Assembly (NCBI GenBank): GCA_036514635.1
Contig: DATBWU010000282.1
Span: 1 to 9,419 of the forward strand
From: DASSFZ01 sp036514635
GTDB lineage: Bacteria > Chloroflexota > Anaerolineae > Fen-1058
Direction of reading: 5' to 3'
Length of the DNA stretch: 9,419 nucleotides
The notes below the pieces were generated by a model. That model saw nothing but the letters and a program-made list of their open reading frames with translations. It made no database searches and was not told the origin of the DNA. Positions 1-6,408 of the stretch are shown piece by piece. Each line of letters starts with the position of its first letter. The stretch's first letter is position 1. The position numbers were made by a program, and so were the translations under genes.

Positions 1-2
1 GG

Positions 3-2669
3 TTGTCGCTCGAGCCGTTGCTGGTGCGCATTCTCGATAGCGCCGTCGAATTGATCGGCGCGGGCTACGGCACGATTGGCCTGGTGGTCGAGCGGCCGGA
101 TGGCCCCAGCGTGCGGACAGCCGCGGTGCACAACATGCCGCCGGGCGAGCTAGGCGCCGAGATGCCGGCCGGGATCGGCCTGGCCGGACGTGTCCTGCTG
201 GAGCAGCGCGCGGTGCGTTTCGATCGCTACGGCGACCTCGATCGGCCTACGCTGCCGGAGCTGGCCGATCACGCCGTCGTCGGTATTCCGGTCAAGTGGG
301 CGGAGCGGATCATCGGCTTCCTCGGCATCGGCGCCGCCGCGCCGCGCCGCTTCGACGAGCGGGACGTCGAGACGCTGACGCTGTTTGCCCAGCATATTGC
401 CCTCGCCATTCAAAATGCTTCACTGTTCGAGGCCGAGCAACGCCGCCTGGCCCGGATGACGATCGTCAACCGCATTGGCCGCCTGATCAACAGCAGTCTC
501 AGCCCCGACCAGATTCTCCAGACGGCCGCCGAAGCCATCTCCGAATATCTGCCCTATCCCAATGTCGCCCTGCTACTCATCGATCCCGGCGACCCGCAGA
601 CACTCGTGCTCCGCGCCCGCAGCGGCATTTACGCCGGCAATCGCGTGGGCGAGTATCGCCAAAGTATCGCGCAGGGCATTATCGGCGCGGCGGCGCGCGC
701 GCGCCGGCGTATCCTGATCGAGGATGTCAGGAGCGACCCCCGCTACGTCCCGGTGCCCGGCGTGAGTGAGATCTGCTCCGAGCTGGCGCTGCCGATCATC
801 GCCGGCGAGCAATTGTTGGGGGTGTTGAATATCGAGTCGGGCCAGCGCATTGCCGACGAGGACGCAGCCGGGCTGGAGATCGTCGCCGATGAGCTGGCCG
901 TCGCCATCGACCATGCGCGCCGCTATGAAGAGGAGAAACGGCGCACGGAACGCTTGGGGTTGATCGCGCGCGTCGGTCAGCGCATTGCCGTCCGGCTCGA
1001 TCCCGATGAGTTGTTCGATGCGACGGTCGAGGAACTGCACGGGCGGTTAGGCTACGATCACGTCTCGCTCTTTTTGCTCGATCCGGCCGAGCCGACTCAT
1101 TTGGTGCAGCGCGCCCGCGCCAGCCGCTGGCCGCGCGGCGAGGCCACCGGTTATCGCCAATCGATCGACCAGGGTATCATTGGCGCGGCGGCGCGCCGGC
1201 GCCTGCCCGAACTGGTCAACGAGGTCACGGCCGACCCGCGCTATGTCGCCGTGCCGGCGGCCGATGGCCTGCGGTCTGAGCTGGCTGTGCCGATCCTGCT
1301 CGGCGAGCGGCTGTTGGGCGTGCTCGACCTGGCCGGTGTCCAGCCCTTCCGCGCCGAAGACGTCGCCGCCGCACAGATTGTCGCCGATCAGCTGGCCGTC
1401 GCCATCGACAACGCGCAGCTCTTCGCGCAAACACAGCAGGCGCTGGACGAGACGACGCTGCTGTACGAAACCAGCCAACGGATCAGCGTCTCGATGGACA
1501 TCGACGACGTGATCGAGGTCTATCTGGAGCAGGTGGCGGCGCGCGGCCACTACGCCTGCAGCGTGGTGCTGTACGAGTTTGACGAAATCGGCGCGCGCAC
1601 GGCGGTGTTGCTGCGCGGCCAGTGGACGCTACAAAATGGCCTGGTGCGACCGGAAGAACGCCTGCCCTACTCGCATGACGCGCTCGATCCACCGCTCGAT
1701 GCCGGGCAGACGATCACCCTTGCCGACGTGCACACCGATCCACGCGCTTCACCGGAACTGCGCCAGCTCCAAACGCGCGATAACCGGGCCGCGGTAGCGA
1801 TGATTCCGCTGATGGTGCGGGGCCGGCGGATCGGATTGGTGATCTTGAGTTCACCCTCCGTCCACACTTGGAGCGAGGCCGATCTGCAACCCTATCAGGC
1901 GACGGCGGTGCAACTGGCGCTGGCCATCGATAGCCGGCAGCAACAGCTGCTCCTCTCCGAGCAGGGCCGGCAGGTGGCCGTGCTGGAAGAGCGCCAGCGC
2001 CTCTCGCGCGAACTGCACGATTCGGTGACGCAGCTGATCTTCAGCACCACGCTGATCGCGCAATCGATCGCCTCCGCCTGGCGGCGCGATCCGGCCGAGG
2101 GTGAACGGCGCGTCAATCGGTTGTTGGAGCTGTCGCAGGCAGCCCTGGCCGAAATGCGGGCGTTGCTGTTTGAGATGCGGCCTTCCATCGCCGGCCCGTC
2201 GAAATCGGGGGCGAGTGAGGGCGGGCCGCTGCCCGGCCTGGTGCGCGTTCAACGCGACGGGCTGGCGGCGGCGTTGCAGCAGCACGCGGCCGGCCTGGGG
2301 CGCGACGGGCTGCAGGTCGAGCTAGACGCCCGCGATTATCCAACCGATGGCGCTCGCTTTCCGCTCACATACGAAGAGGCGATTTTCCGCATCGCACAGG
2401 AGGCGCTCAACAACGTCGTCAAGCATGCCCGCGCCGGGCAGGCCCGGGTTCGGTTGAGCGCAACCGCCGGCGCGCTGCATCTGTCGGTGAAGGATGACGG
2501 GCTGGGTTTTGCGCCCGACCGAGCCGCCAATGGTTCGATTGAGCAGAGCAGCGGGCTGGGTCTGAAGTCGATGCGCGAACGCGCCGAAGCGTTGGGCGGG
2601 ACGCTCAGTGTGACGAGCACGCCCGGTCGCGGGACGACCGTGGAGGTGATATTGCCGAGAGACGGATAG
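3..2669 (+). CDS. Multi-GAF sensor histidine kinase, NarL/LiaS (HisKA_3) class, 5'-truncated
   Basis: Sensor kinase that would autophosphorylate a histidine and pass phosphate to a NarL-type regulator. There are 888 residues in the window; the frame is open to the window edge, so the true start and any N-terminal segment lie upstream. Four GAF domains are visible at about residues 1-140, 150-309, 316-476 and 486-650. They are separated by short helices ending in similar LAxAI(D/Q) motifs. The HisKA_3 dimerisation region follows, with RELHDSVTQ and phospho-acceptor H672. The HATPase_c domain has an N box EALNNVVKHA (800-809), G1 box DDGLGF (831-836) and G2 box SGLGLKS (850-856). No transmembrane segment is seen, so the visible part is cytosolic and probably senses a small ligand, gas or redox state through a GAF domain. 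The ligand cannot be read from the sequence. GAF2 and GAF3 are close repeats (Y-R-Q-S-I-x-Q-G-I-I-G-A-A-A-R at 218 and 384). The likely partner is the regulator starting at 2887. Confidence 0.93.
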   Translation: MSLEPLLVRILDSAVELIGAGYGTIGLVVERPDGPSVRTAAVHNMPPGELGAEMPAGIGLAGRVLLEQRAVRFDRYGDLDRPTLPELADHAVVGIPVKWAERIIGFLGIGAAAPRRFDERDVETLTLFAQHIALAIQNASLFEAEQRRLARMTIVNRIGRLINSSLSPDQILQTAAEAISEYLPYPNVALLLIDPGDPQTLVLRARSGIYAGNRVGEYRQSIAQGIIGAAARARRRILIEDVRSDPRYVPVPGVSEICSELALPIIAGEQLLGVLNIESGQRIADEDAAGLEIVADELAVAIDHARRYEEEKRRTERLGLIARVGQRIAVRLDPDELFDATVEELHGRLGYDHVSLFLLDPAEPTHLVQRARASRWPRGEATGYRQSIDQGIIGAAARRRLPELVNEVTADPRYVAVPAADGLRSELAVPILLGERLLGVLDLAGVQPFRAEDVAAAQIVADQLAVAIDNAQLFAQTQQALDETTLLYETSQRISVSMDIDDVIEVYLEQVAARGHYACSVVLYEFDEIGARTAVLLRGQWTLQNGLVRPEERLPYSHDALDPPLDAGQTITLADVHTDPRASPELRQLQTRDNRAAVAMIPLMVRGRRIGLVILSSPSVHTWSEADLQPYQATAVQLALAIDSRQQQLLLSEQGRQVAVLEERQRLSRELHDSVTQLIFSTTLIAQSIASAWRRDPAEGERRVNRLLELSQAALAEMRALLFEMRPSIAGPSKSGASEGGPLPGLVRVQRDGLAAALQQHAAGLGRDGLQVELDARDYPTDGARFPLTYEEAIFRIAQEALNNVVKHARAGQARVRLSATAGALHLSVKDDGLGFAPDRAANGSIEQSSGLGLKSMRERAEALGGTLSVTSTPGRGTTVEVILPRDG

Positions 2670-2681
2670 ACCAGTAATCCG

Positions 2682-2799
2682 CTAAGAGCCTGTCTGAAAA
2701 GGCCCTTCATCTCACCACCAAGACACGAAGGCACCAAGAATCTCCAAGTTTTCTTCGTGTCTTGGTGACTTGGTGGTTAGTTTTCAGACAGTCTCTAAG
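2682..2799. repeat. MITE-like hairpin repeat between kinase and regulator genes
   Basis: A non-coding inverted-repeat unit. The outer arms 2685-2700 (agagcctgtctgaaaa) and 2781-2796 (ttttcagacagtctct) are imperfect inverted copies. Inside them a perfect 15-bp inverted repeat pairs 2716-2730 with 2753-2767 around a 22-nt loop. The base composition is AT-richer than the flanking genes, and accaag/cttggt words recur. The structure resembles non-autonomous palindromic elements interspersed in bacterial intergenic regions. It probably inserted between two genes of one signalling unit. Whether it also terminates or attenuates transcription cannot be told; there is no clean U-tract right after the stem. 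Confidence 0.75.
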
Positions 2800-2817
2800 A
2801 TACATTTGCACTTATCT

Positions 2818-2847
2818 ATTCGTGTCCATTCGCGTAGATTCGCGGAA
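2818..2847. repeat. Three tandem 10-bp units (attcg-type)
   Basis: Three consecutive decamers all begin with attcg: attcgtgtcc, attcgcgtag and attcgcggaa. They lie just downstream of the hairpin repeat and 40 bp upstream of the regulator start. The sequence resembles short interspersed repeats seen in other bacterial intergenic regions. No function is evident. Confidence 0.6.
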
Positions 2848-2870
2848 AATTTTTGGTCAGTCATTTTCCA

Positions 2871-2876
2871 GGGAGG
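2871..2876 (+). promoter_or_regulatory. Ribosome binding site deciding the regulator start
   Basis: GGGAGG lies 10 nt upstream of the ATG at 2887. The same frame is open from an ATG at 2770, but that stretch translates the repeat DNA and has no receiver-domain homology. The start is therefore placed at 2887, where the receiver domain begins directly (TSPVRVLIVDDHE). Confidence 0.8.
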
Positions 2877-2886
2877 ATCGGAACCG

Positions 2887-3531
2887 ATGACCTCACCCGT
2901 GCGTGTGCTAATCGTCGATGATCATGAGATCGTTCGCGAGGGACTGCAAACGCTGCTGTCTGAAGAATCGGATGTCGAAGTGGTCGGCGAAGCGGCCAAC
3001 GGCGAAGAAGCGCTGCGGCTGGCCGCCGACTTAAACCCCGAAGTGATTTTGATGGACCTGGTGATGCCGGGGCTGGATGGCATCGAGGTGACGCGCCGCA
3101 TGCAGGCGACCAGCCCGGCCAGCCGAGTCTTGGTCTTGACCAGCTTTGCCGACGATCGGCGCGTGCGTGAAGCGATCCAGGCCGGCGCGATCGGCTACCT
3201 GCTCAAAGATGTGCTCAAGTCCGATTTGTTGCGCGCGATCCATAACGCGGCGCAAGGCCGCTCCACGCTGCATCCCGAGGCGCAGCATTACCTGATGCGC
3301 CAGGCGGTTCGCGCAGAAGCGCAGCCACACGACAGCCTGACCGAGCGCGAACTGAGCGTGCTACGTTTGATCGCCAGCGGTCAGAGCAACAAAGAGATCG
3401 CCGCCGCCTTGTACCTGACGGAGGGTACGGTCAAAGGCTACGTCAGCGCGATCCTCGCCAAGCTGGGCGTCGCCGATCGGACGCAGGCGGCGCTGTATGC
3501 CGTGAAGCATCATTTGACTACCGATGCCTGA
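2887..3531 (+). CDS. NarL/LuxR-family response regulator (DevR/LiaR-like)
   Basis: Transcription factor of 214 residues with the usual receiver plus LuxR-type HTH layout. The receiver has the acidic pair D11-D12, phospho-acceptor D57 in LMDLVMPGLDG, switch threonine T85 and the conserved lysine K107 in GYLLKD. The C-terminal HTH (about 151-207) starts LTERELSVLRLIASGQSNKEIA and includes the recognition-helix stretch LTEGTVKGYVSAILAKLGV. All catalytic and DNA-contact signature positions look intact. It lies downstream of the GAF kinase in the same orientation, separated by 217 bp of mostly repeat DNA, and is presumably its cognate regulator. No convincing promoter of its own was recognised, so it may rely on read-through from the kinase gene. 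Candidate targets are the ACTTT(A/C)GT boxes at 3584-3622 and 6409-6448; that link is an inference. Confidence 0.95.
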   Translation: MTSPVRVLIVDDHEIVREGLQTLLSEESDVEVVGEAANGEEALRLAADLNPEVILMDLVMPGLDGIEVTRRMQATSPASRVLVLTSFADDRRVREAIQAGAIGYLLKDVLKSDLLRAIHNAAQGRSTLHPEAQHYLMRQAVRAEAQPHDSLTERELSVLRLIASGQSNKEIAAALYLTEGTVKGYVSAILAKLGVADRTQAALYAVKHHLTTDA

Positions 3532-3541
3532 GCCGCAAAAT

Positions 3542-3588
3542 GTGAGGGCGAAGCGATCTTCGCGCCGCGTGCTCCATTGAACCCTCAC
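3542..3588 (+). terminator. Possible hairpin terminator after the regulator gene
   Basis: A perfect 7-bp stem pairs GTGAGGG (3542-3548) with CCCTCAC (3582-3588). A nested 6-bp stem pairs GCGAAG (3548-3553) with CTTCGC (3558-3563). It begins 10 bp after the TGA stop and is followed by TTTCGTCAGTTCCTTT, which is pyrimidine-rich but not a clean U-run. The long loop weakens the call. The right arm overlaps the first operator-like box, so the pairing may be partly coincidental. Confidence 0.35.
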
Positions 3589-3622
3589 TTTCGTCAGTTC
3601 CTTTCACGACGGATTTAGTCAC
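3584..3622 (+). promoter_or_regulatory. Paired DevR/NarL-like operator boxes upstream of the membrane operon
   Basis: Box one, CTCACTTTCGTCAG (3584-3597), matches 13 of 14 positions of the palindromic box near the M50-like gene. Box two is a half-site, TTTAGTCA (3614-3621), whose left arm is degenerate. The TTT(A/C) centres are 25 bp apart. They fall about 62 and 87 bp upstream of the start site expected from the TATAAT at 3666. The layout of 5-bp arms around TTTA or TTTC resembles DevR/DosR-type boxes. Binding by the regulator encoded at 2887-3531 is inferred. Confidence 0.45.
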
Positions 3623-3642
3623 GACACTGAGCGGGCCGTCGG

Positions 3643-3671
3643 TTTTCGATTGAACCGACAGCGCGTATAAT
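3643..3671 (+). promoter_or_regulatory. Candidate sigma-70-type promoter of the membrane operon
   Basis: A perfect -10 hexamer TATAAT lies at 3666-3671. A weak -35 (TTTTCG, 3643-3648) sits at the ideal 17-bp spacing, which fits an activator-dependent promoter. The expected start is near 3678, giving a leader of about 64 nt. The region from -35 into the spacer lies within a perfect 7-bp inverted repeat (GTCGGTT 3638-3644, AACCGAC 3653-3659). Confidence 0.55.
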
Positions 3672-3741
3672 CAACGCACTTTCACGAAGCTCTGCCTGTT
3701 CACACCTTGAGCGGGCGGCGCTGTGGCCTATTAGGAGAATC

Positions 3742-4542
3742 ATGACACAGGTTACGCGAGGCCAGCGCGTGTACTTCGCAGCGGTCGGCGCGCTGGCGTT
3801 ATGGGTCGGTGTCTGGGGCTACTTCGTCCCGGAGCGGGTCGACATCGCCATTCCCTGGCTGGTGCCGCCGCTGCACGCACGCTTCCTCGGCGCGATGTAT
3901 CTTTCCGGGGCAGTCGTCATGACGCGGAGTATCTTCGCGCGCCGCTGGTGGGAGGTGCGCATCGTCGTGCCGATGATCGCGATCTGGACGGGGATGCTGT
4001 TCGTGGTCTCGCTGTTCTATTTGAACGAGTTCGACTTCACGTTGCCGCGCGTCTGGATCTGGTTCGCCGCTTACATCGCCTATCCGCTGATCGGTATCGG
4101 GCTGGCCTGGCGGTATCGTCGCGAGGTTGCCGAAGCGCCCGGCCCCGCGGTGCCGGACTGGATTCGGCGCTATCTTCTGATTCAAGGCGTTGCGACAACC
4201 GGCCTGGCGCTCGCGTTGCTGCTGCTGCCCGGCCCGATGGTCTCGCTATGGCCGTGGCCGATCACGCCGCTGCTGGCGCAGATTTATTCCGCGCCGTTTT
4301 TGTCTTACGGCCTGGGCAGCCTGATGATCGCGCGCCGGCGCACCTTGCCGGAGATCCGCTTCGGCGTGACGGCGACCGGGACGTTTGTGCTCCTGGTGCT
4401 GGTGGCTTCGTTCCGGCACGCCGGTCTATTCTCGACGAGCGATCTGGCGGACTGGATATGGTTTGGCGGCTTTCTCATCGCGGCGGCGATGCTCGGCGTG
4501 ATTACAGCGCGTGCGTATCGAAGGCTCCAATCGGGAGGCTAG
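3742..4542 (+). CDS. Polytopic membrane protein of unknown function, 8 helices in a 4+4 duplication
   Basis: A 266-residue integral membrane protein, first gene of a three-gene operon. About eight hydrophobic segments are visible (near 10-28, 44-62, 73-94, 104-123, 144-163, 178-196, 207-224 and 237-257). The two halves look like copies of one 4-helix unit. IPWLVPPLHARFLGAMYLSG (37-56) matches WPWPITPLLAQIYSAPFLSY (170-189). FARRW (65-69) matches IARRR (196-200). VWIWFAAY (104-111) matches ADWIWFGG (236-243), and both halves end in a YRR-type basic cap. The ATG at 3742 follows AGGAGA (3733-3738) at short spacing. The stop is 2 bp before the next gene. The protein is homologous over its length to the third operon gene. 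No catalytic motif or named family was recognised; transport, sensing or a structural role are all possible. Confidence 0.85.
   Translation: MTQVTRGQRVYFAAVGALALWVGVWGYFVPERVDIAIPWLVPPLHARFLGAMYLSGAVVMTRSIFARRWWEVRIVVPMIAIWTGMLFVVSLFYLNEFDFTLPRVWIWFAAYIAYPLIGIGLAWRYRREVAEAPGPAVPDWIRRYLLIQGVATTGLALALLLLPGPMVSLWPWPITPLLAQIYSAPFLSYGLGSLMIARRRTLPEIRFGVTATGTFVLLVLVASFRHAGLFSTSDLADWIWFGGFLIAAAMLGVITARAYRRLQSGG
4533..4538 (+). promoter_or_regulatory. Ribosome binding site of the interrupted second operon gene
   Basis: GGGAGG sits inside the last codons of the first operon gene, 6 nt before the ATG at 4545. It fixes the start of a gene that would otherwise be hidden in a longer spurious frame. Confidence 0.75.
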
Positions 4543-4544
4543 AC

Positions 4545-4952
4545 ATGGCTCAGCAAGCCGTGCGATGGTACACCGCCGTGGCCGGCGTGTTCCTGCTGCT
4601 GCAAGGCGGCAGCACGCTTGCCTTTCGCCTCATCCCGGAGTTGGATCGCGCCTTCCCGGTGCTTCTCCAAATCACCCGCATGATCCCATCCCATTCACTG
4701 CTGCATATCATGACGGGGGCACTCGCCCTGGTAATTCTCGCCTGAGGCGGGTCGAGCGGGCCGCTGCGCTTCGCCTTCGGCTTGGGCGCGTTTTATCTCG
4801 GCCTGGCATTGGCCGGCATTTTGAGCGGGCATCCGCTGGGCCTGGGCTTGCAGCCGTTCGATCATCCCATTCACCTCGCTTTGGGCGTGCTGGGGCTTCT
4901 CGGCGCAGGCTTGACGTATCGCTCGATGCTCACTCGCAAGGCGGCCTCATGA
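4545..4952 (+). pseudogene. Small 4-helix membrane protein (DUF4383-like) interrupted by an in-frame TGA
   Basis: From the ATG at 4545 the frame reads 66 codons, meets TGA at 4743-4745 (codon 67), then stays open for 68 more codons to a TGA at 4950-4952. Both parts read as one 135-codon protein with four hydrophobic segments (about 8-27, 52-66, 75-95, 109-125). The second half keeps membrane-protein character (RFAFGLGAFYLGLALAG, HPIHLALGVLGLLGAGL). The SLLHIMTGALAL and HPIHLALGVLGL motifs resemble the DUF4383 family. Tryptophan at codon 67 would fit (TGG to TGA). The final stop overlaps the next start as ATGA, the normal arrangement for coupled genes, which supports 4952 as the original end. 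TGA is a normal stop elsewhere in the window, so a genome-wide TGA=Trp code is unlikely. Options are a recent nonsense mutation, a sequence error, or recoding. Confidence 0.7.
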
Positions 4953-5761
4953 ACAAAAATGGAACACCCCTCGCTCGCCCGCTGCGCGCGTGGTTCATCG
5001 TCGAGGTCTTTTTTGGATTGGGCGCGATTTCTGCGGTCGGCCTGAACCCGGCGAACACGCGCGAGAACTTCGCCTGGCCGATTGAGCCGGCGGTCATGGC
5101 CGCCGTGCTCGGCGCGTTTTACATCGCGTCGGCGTTGCTGTTCTTGCTGCCGCTATTCGCGCGGCGCTGGGAAATGATCCGGGTGATGATTCTACCGGCG
5201 GCGCTCTTCAGCACGGTGCAATTGCTGGCGACTTTTCTTCATTGGGATAAGTTCTCGGTGGGCACGCTGCCGTTCTATGTTTGGTTCGCCAGTTACCTGC
5301 TGCCGCCGCCGATTTTCATCGGCGCGTATGTGTGGCATCAACGTCGGGCCGGCTCCGCCCCCACCGGACAGCCGCTGCCCCAGCGACTGCGCCAGCTATT
5401 GCTGATCCTGGGCGGCGTGCTCAGCATCGGAGCGATGCTGACGTTCGTGTTCCCCGAATGGCTGATTGCGTCCTTTGCCTGGAATCTGACGCCGTTGACG
5501 ACGCGCTCGCTGTGCGGCTGGCTGATCGCGGTAGGCACGTTGATGGCGTCGATGGCGCGCGAAGATGATCGCGCGCGTGTTCGGCTGGCGACGCCTACGC
5601 TGATTTTGATCTTGCCACTGCTTGTGATTCAGATGGCGCGTTTTGCCGATCAGGTGAATTGGGGGAACTTATCGCTGTGGCTGGGCCTGGCGATATTTGC
5701 GGTTGCCAGTCTATGTGGATTGGTTCTGGCGCGCGGCAACTGGCAAGAAACTCTAAGCTGA
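4949..5761 (+). CDS. Polytopic membrane protein, paralogue of the first operon gene
   Basis: A 270-residue membrane protein with about eight hydrophobic segments. The start is placed at the ATG at 4949, overlapping the preceding stop as ATGA; the frame is open further upstream, but that part is a shadow of the second gene. No strong Shine-Dalgarno is seen, consistent with translational coupling. It is clearly related to the protein at 3742-4542. FARRWEMIR (70-78) followed by LPFYVWFASYLLPPP (107-121) corresponds to FARRWWEVR followed by LPRVWIWFAAYIAYP there. It shows the same 4+4 internal repeat: FAWPIEPAVMAAVLG (41-55) against FAWNLTPLTTRSLCG (176-190), both near the start of helix 2 or 6. 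If the upstream TGA stops translation, coupling could fail and expression of this gene could drop. The function is unknown. Confidence 0.85.
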   Translation: MNKNGTPLARPLRAWFIVEVFFGLGAISAVGLNPANTRENFAWPIEPAVMAAVLGAFYIASALLFLLPLFARRWEMIRVMILPAALFSTVQLLATFLHWDKFSVGTLPFYVWFASYLLPPPIFIGAYVWHQRRAGSAPTGQPLPQRLRQLLLILGGVLSIGAMLTFVFPEWLIASFAWNLTPLTTRSLCGWLIAVGTLMASMAREDDRARVRLATPTLILILPLLVIQMARFADQVNWGNLSLWLGLAIFAVASLCGLVLARGNWQETLS

Positions 5762-6334
5762 GGCGCGCTTCGCCAGGCTCTTAATCACTTCGCGCCAGAT
5801 CACTTCACCATCGACGCTGGGGATCGGCAGGAAGCTGCCCACGCCCAGCACGGTGTTGACCGAAACCAGGTAGCCGACCAGCTCACGCGCCGGGCTGTCT
5901 GTCATCGTCGGGTACAGCGCCGCGAGCACAACGAGCAGGACGAGATTGAAGACGGGGCCGCCCAGCGATCGGACGATGTGAACACGCGAAGGATATCCGC
6001 TCTGATCGCCGTAATACAGATTGATGTCGCGCGTCGTCGCCATCAGCAGCTCGTCCATGGCCGAGCCGATCAGCTTGCCCGACAGGATGTGGCCGAAGGC
6101 ATGCGCGAGAATCCCCAGTTCCACCGCCAACGCCGAGAGCACATTCGTTGAGACGCGCTCGGCCAGGCTTAATTCAGGCCGCGTCAAGAGTGTCACACCG
6201 AAACCCAGGCCGAAGAAAATGATCGGGCCGAGCCAGGCGATCGGCGTCACCGTCAAGCGAATGCCCCAAAAACGCCCGATGGGAATGCGCCGAACCTGAT
6301 CAATATCCTCGATAACGCCCAACGGTCGGCTCAT
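5753..6334 (-). CDS. M50 (site-2 protease)-like membrane protein with degenerate HExxH, probable pseudoprotease
   Basis: A 193-residue membrane protein with the M50 fold signature. The zinc-site region reads LAHAFGHILSGKLIG (77-91) where active members have HExGH, so the catalytic glutamate is replaced by A79 while H78 and H82 remain. The GGPVFN motif (125-130) and the distal aspartate motif LPIPSVDG (169-176, D175) are present. Hydrophobic segments lie near 29-50, 65-85, 128-142 and 153-170. Metal binding may persist but proteolysis is unlikely, so a binding or regulatory role is inferred. Two ATGs are possible. GAGGAG directly abuts the first (6343) and lies 9 nt from the second (6334), so the second is preferred, removing three residues. 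The 3' end overlaps the convergent membrane operon by 9 bp. It has its own promoter and operator-like boxes upstream. Confidence 0.85.
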   Translation of the reverse strand: MSRPLGVIEDIDQVRRIPIGRFWGIRLTVTPIAWLGPIIFFGLGFGVTLLTRPELSLAERVSTNVLSALAVELGILAHAFGHILSGKLIGSAMDELLMATTRDINLYYGDQSGYPSRVHIVRSLGGPVFNLVLLVVLAALYPTMTDSPARELVGYLVSVNTVLGVGSFLPIPSVDGEVIWREVIKSLAKRASA

Positions 6335-6343
6335 GCTGCTCAT

Positions 6344-6349
6344 CTCCTC
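6344..6349 (-). promoter_or_regulatory. Ribosome binding site deciding the M50-like start
   Basis: GAGGAG read on the minus strand directly abuts the first in-frame ATG (6343-6341), leaving no spacer. It is 9 nt from the second ATG (6334-6332), a normal distance. Initiation at the second ATG is therefore favoured. Confidence 0.6.
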
Positions 6350-6357
6350 AAGCCTGG

Positions 6358-6386
6358 ATTATAAGTGTGTCGATTGCTGCACGCAA
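6358..6386 (-). promoter_or_regulatory. Candidate promoter of the M50-like gene
   Basis: On the minus strand a perfect -10 TATAAT (6363-6358) follows a 17-bp spacer and a partial -35 TTGCGT (6386-6381). The expected transcription start near 6351 gives a very short leader. A 5-bp inverted repeat (ATTGC 6373-6377, GCAAT 6383-6387) overlaps the -35. As at the membrane operon, a perfect -10 is combined with a weak -35, which suggests activator dependence. Confidence 0.55.
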
Positions 6387-6408
6387 TCCCGTACAGGCGC
6401 GGGCGATC

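Noticed and set aside
2770..2886. Upstream ATG extension of the response regulator
   Set aside because: The extension translates the hairpin and tandem repeats. A strong ribosome site sits before 2887, where the receiver domain begins.
3801..4544. Longer plus-strand frame running into the interrupted membrane gene
   Set aside because: Before 4545 it is an out-of-frame shadow of the first membrane gene. Only the part from 4545 has a ribosome site and membrane-protein character.
4746..4790. Selenocysteine insertion element downstream of the in-frame TGA
   Set aside because: Only short GC-rich pairings (for example AGCG/CGCT) are visible, not a convincing bacterial SECIS hairpin. The membrane-protein context and Trp-like position do not suggest a selenoprotein.
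4511..4948. N-terminal extension of the third membrane gene
   Set aside because: This part is a shadow of the second gene in another frame, Arg-rich and without hydrophobic segments. The ATGA overlap at 4949 gives the natural start.
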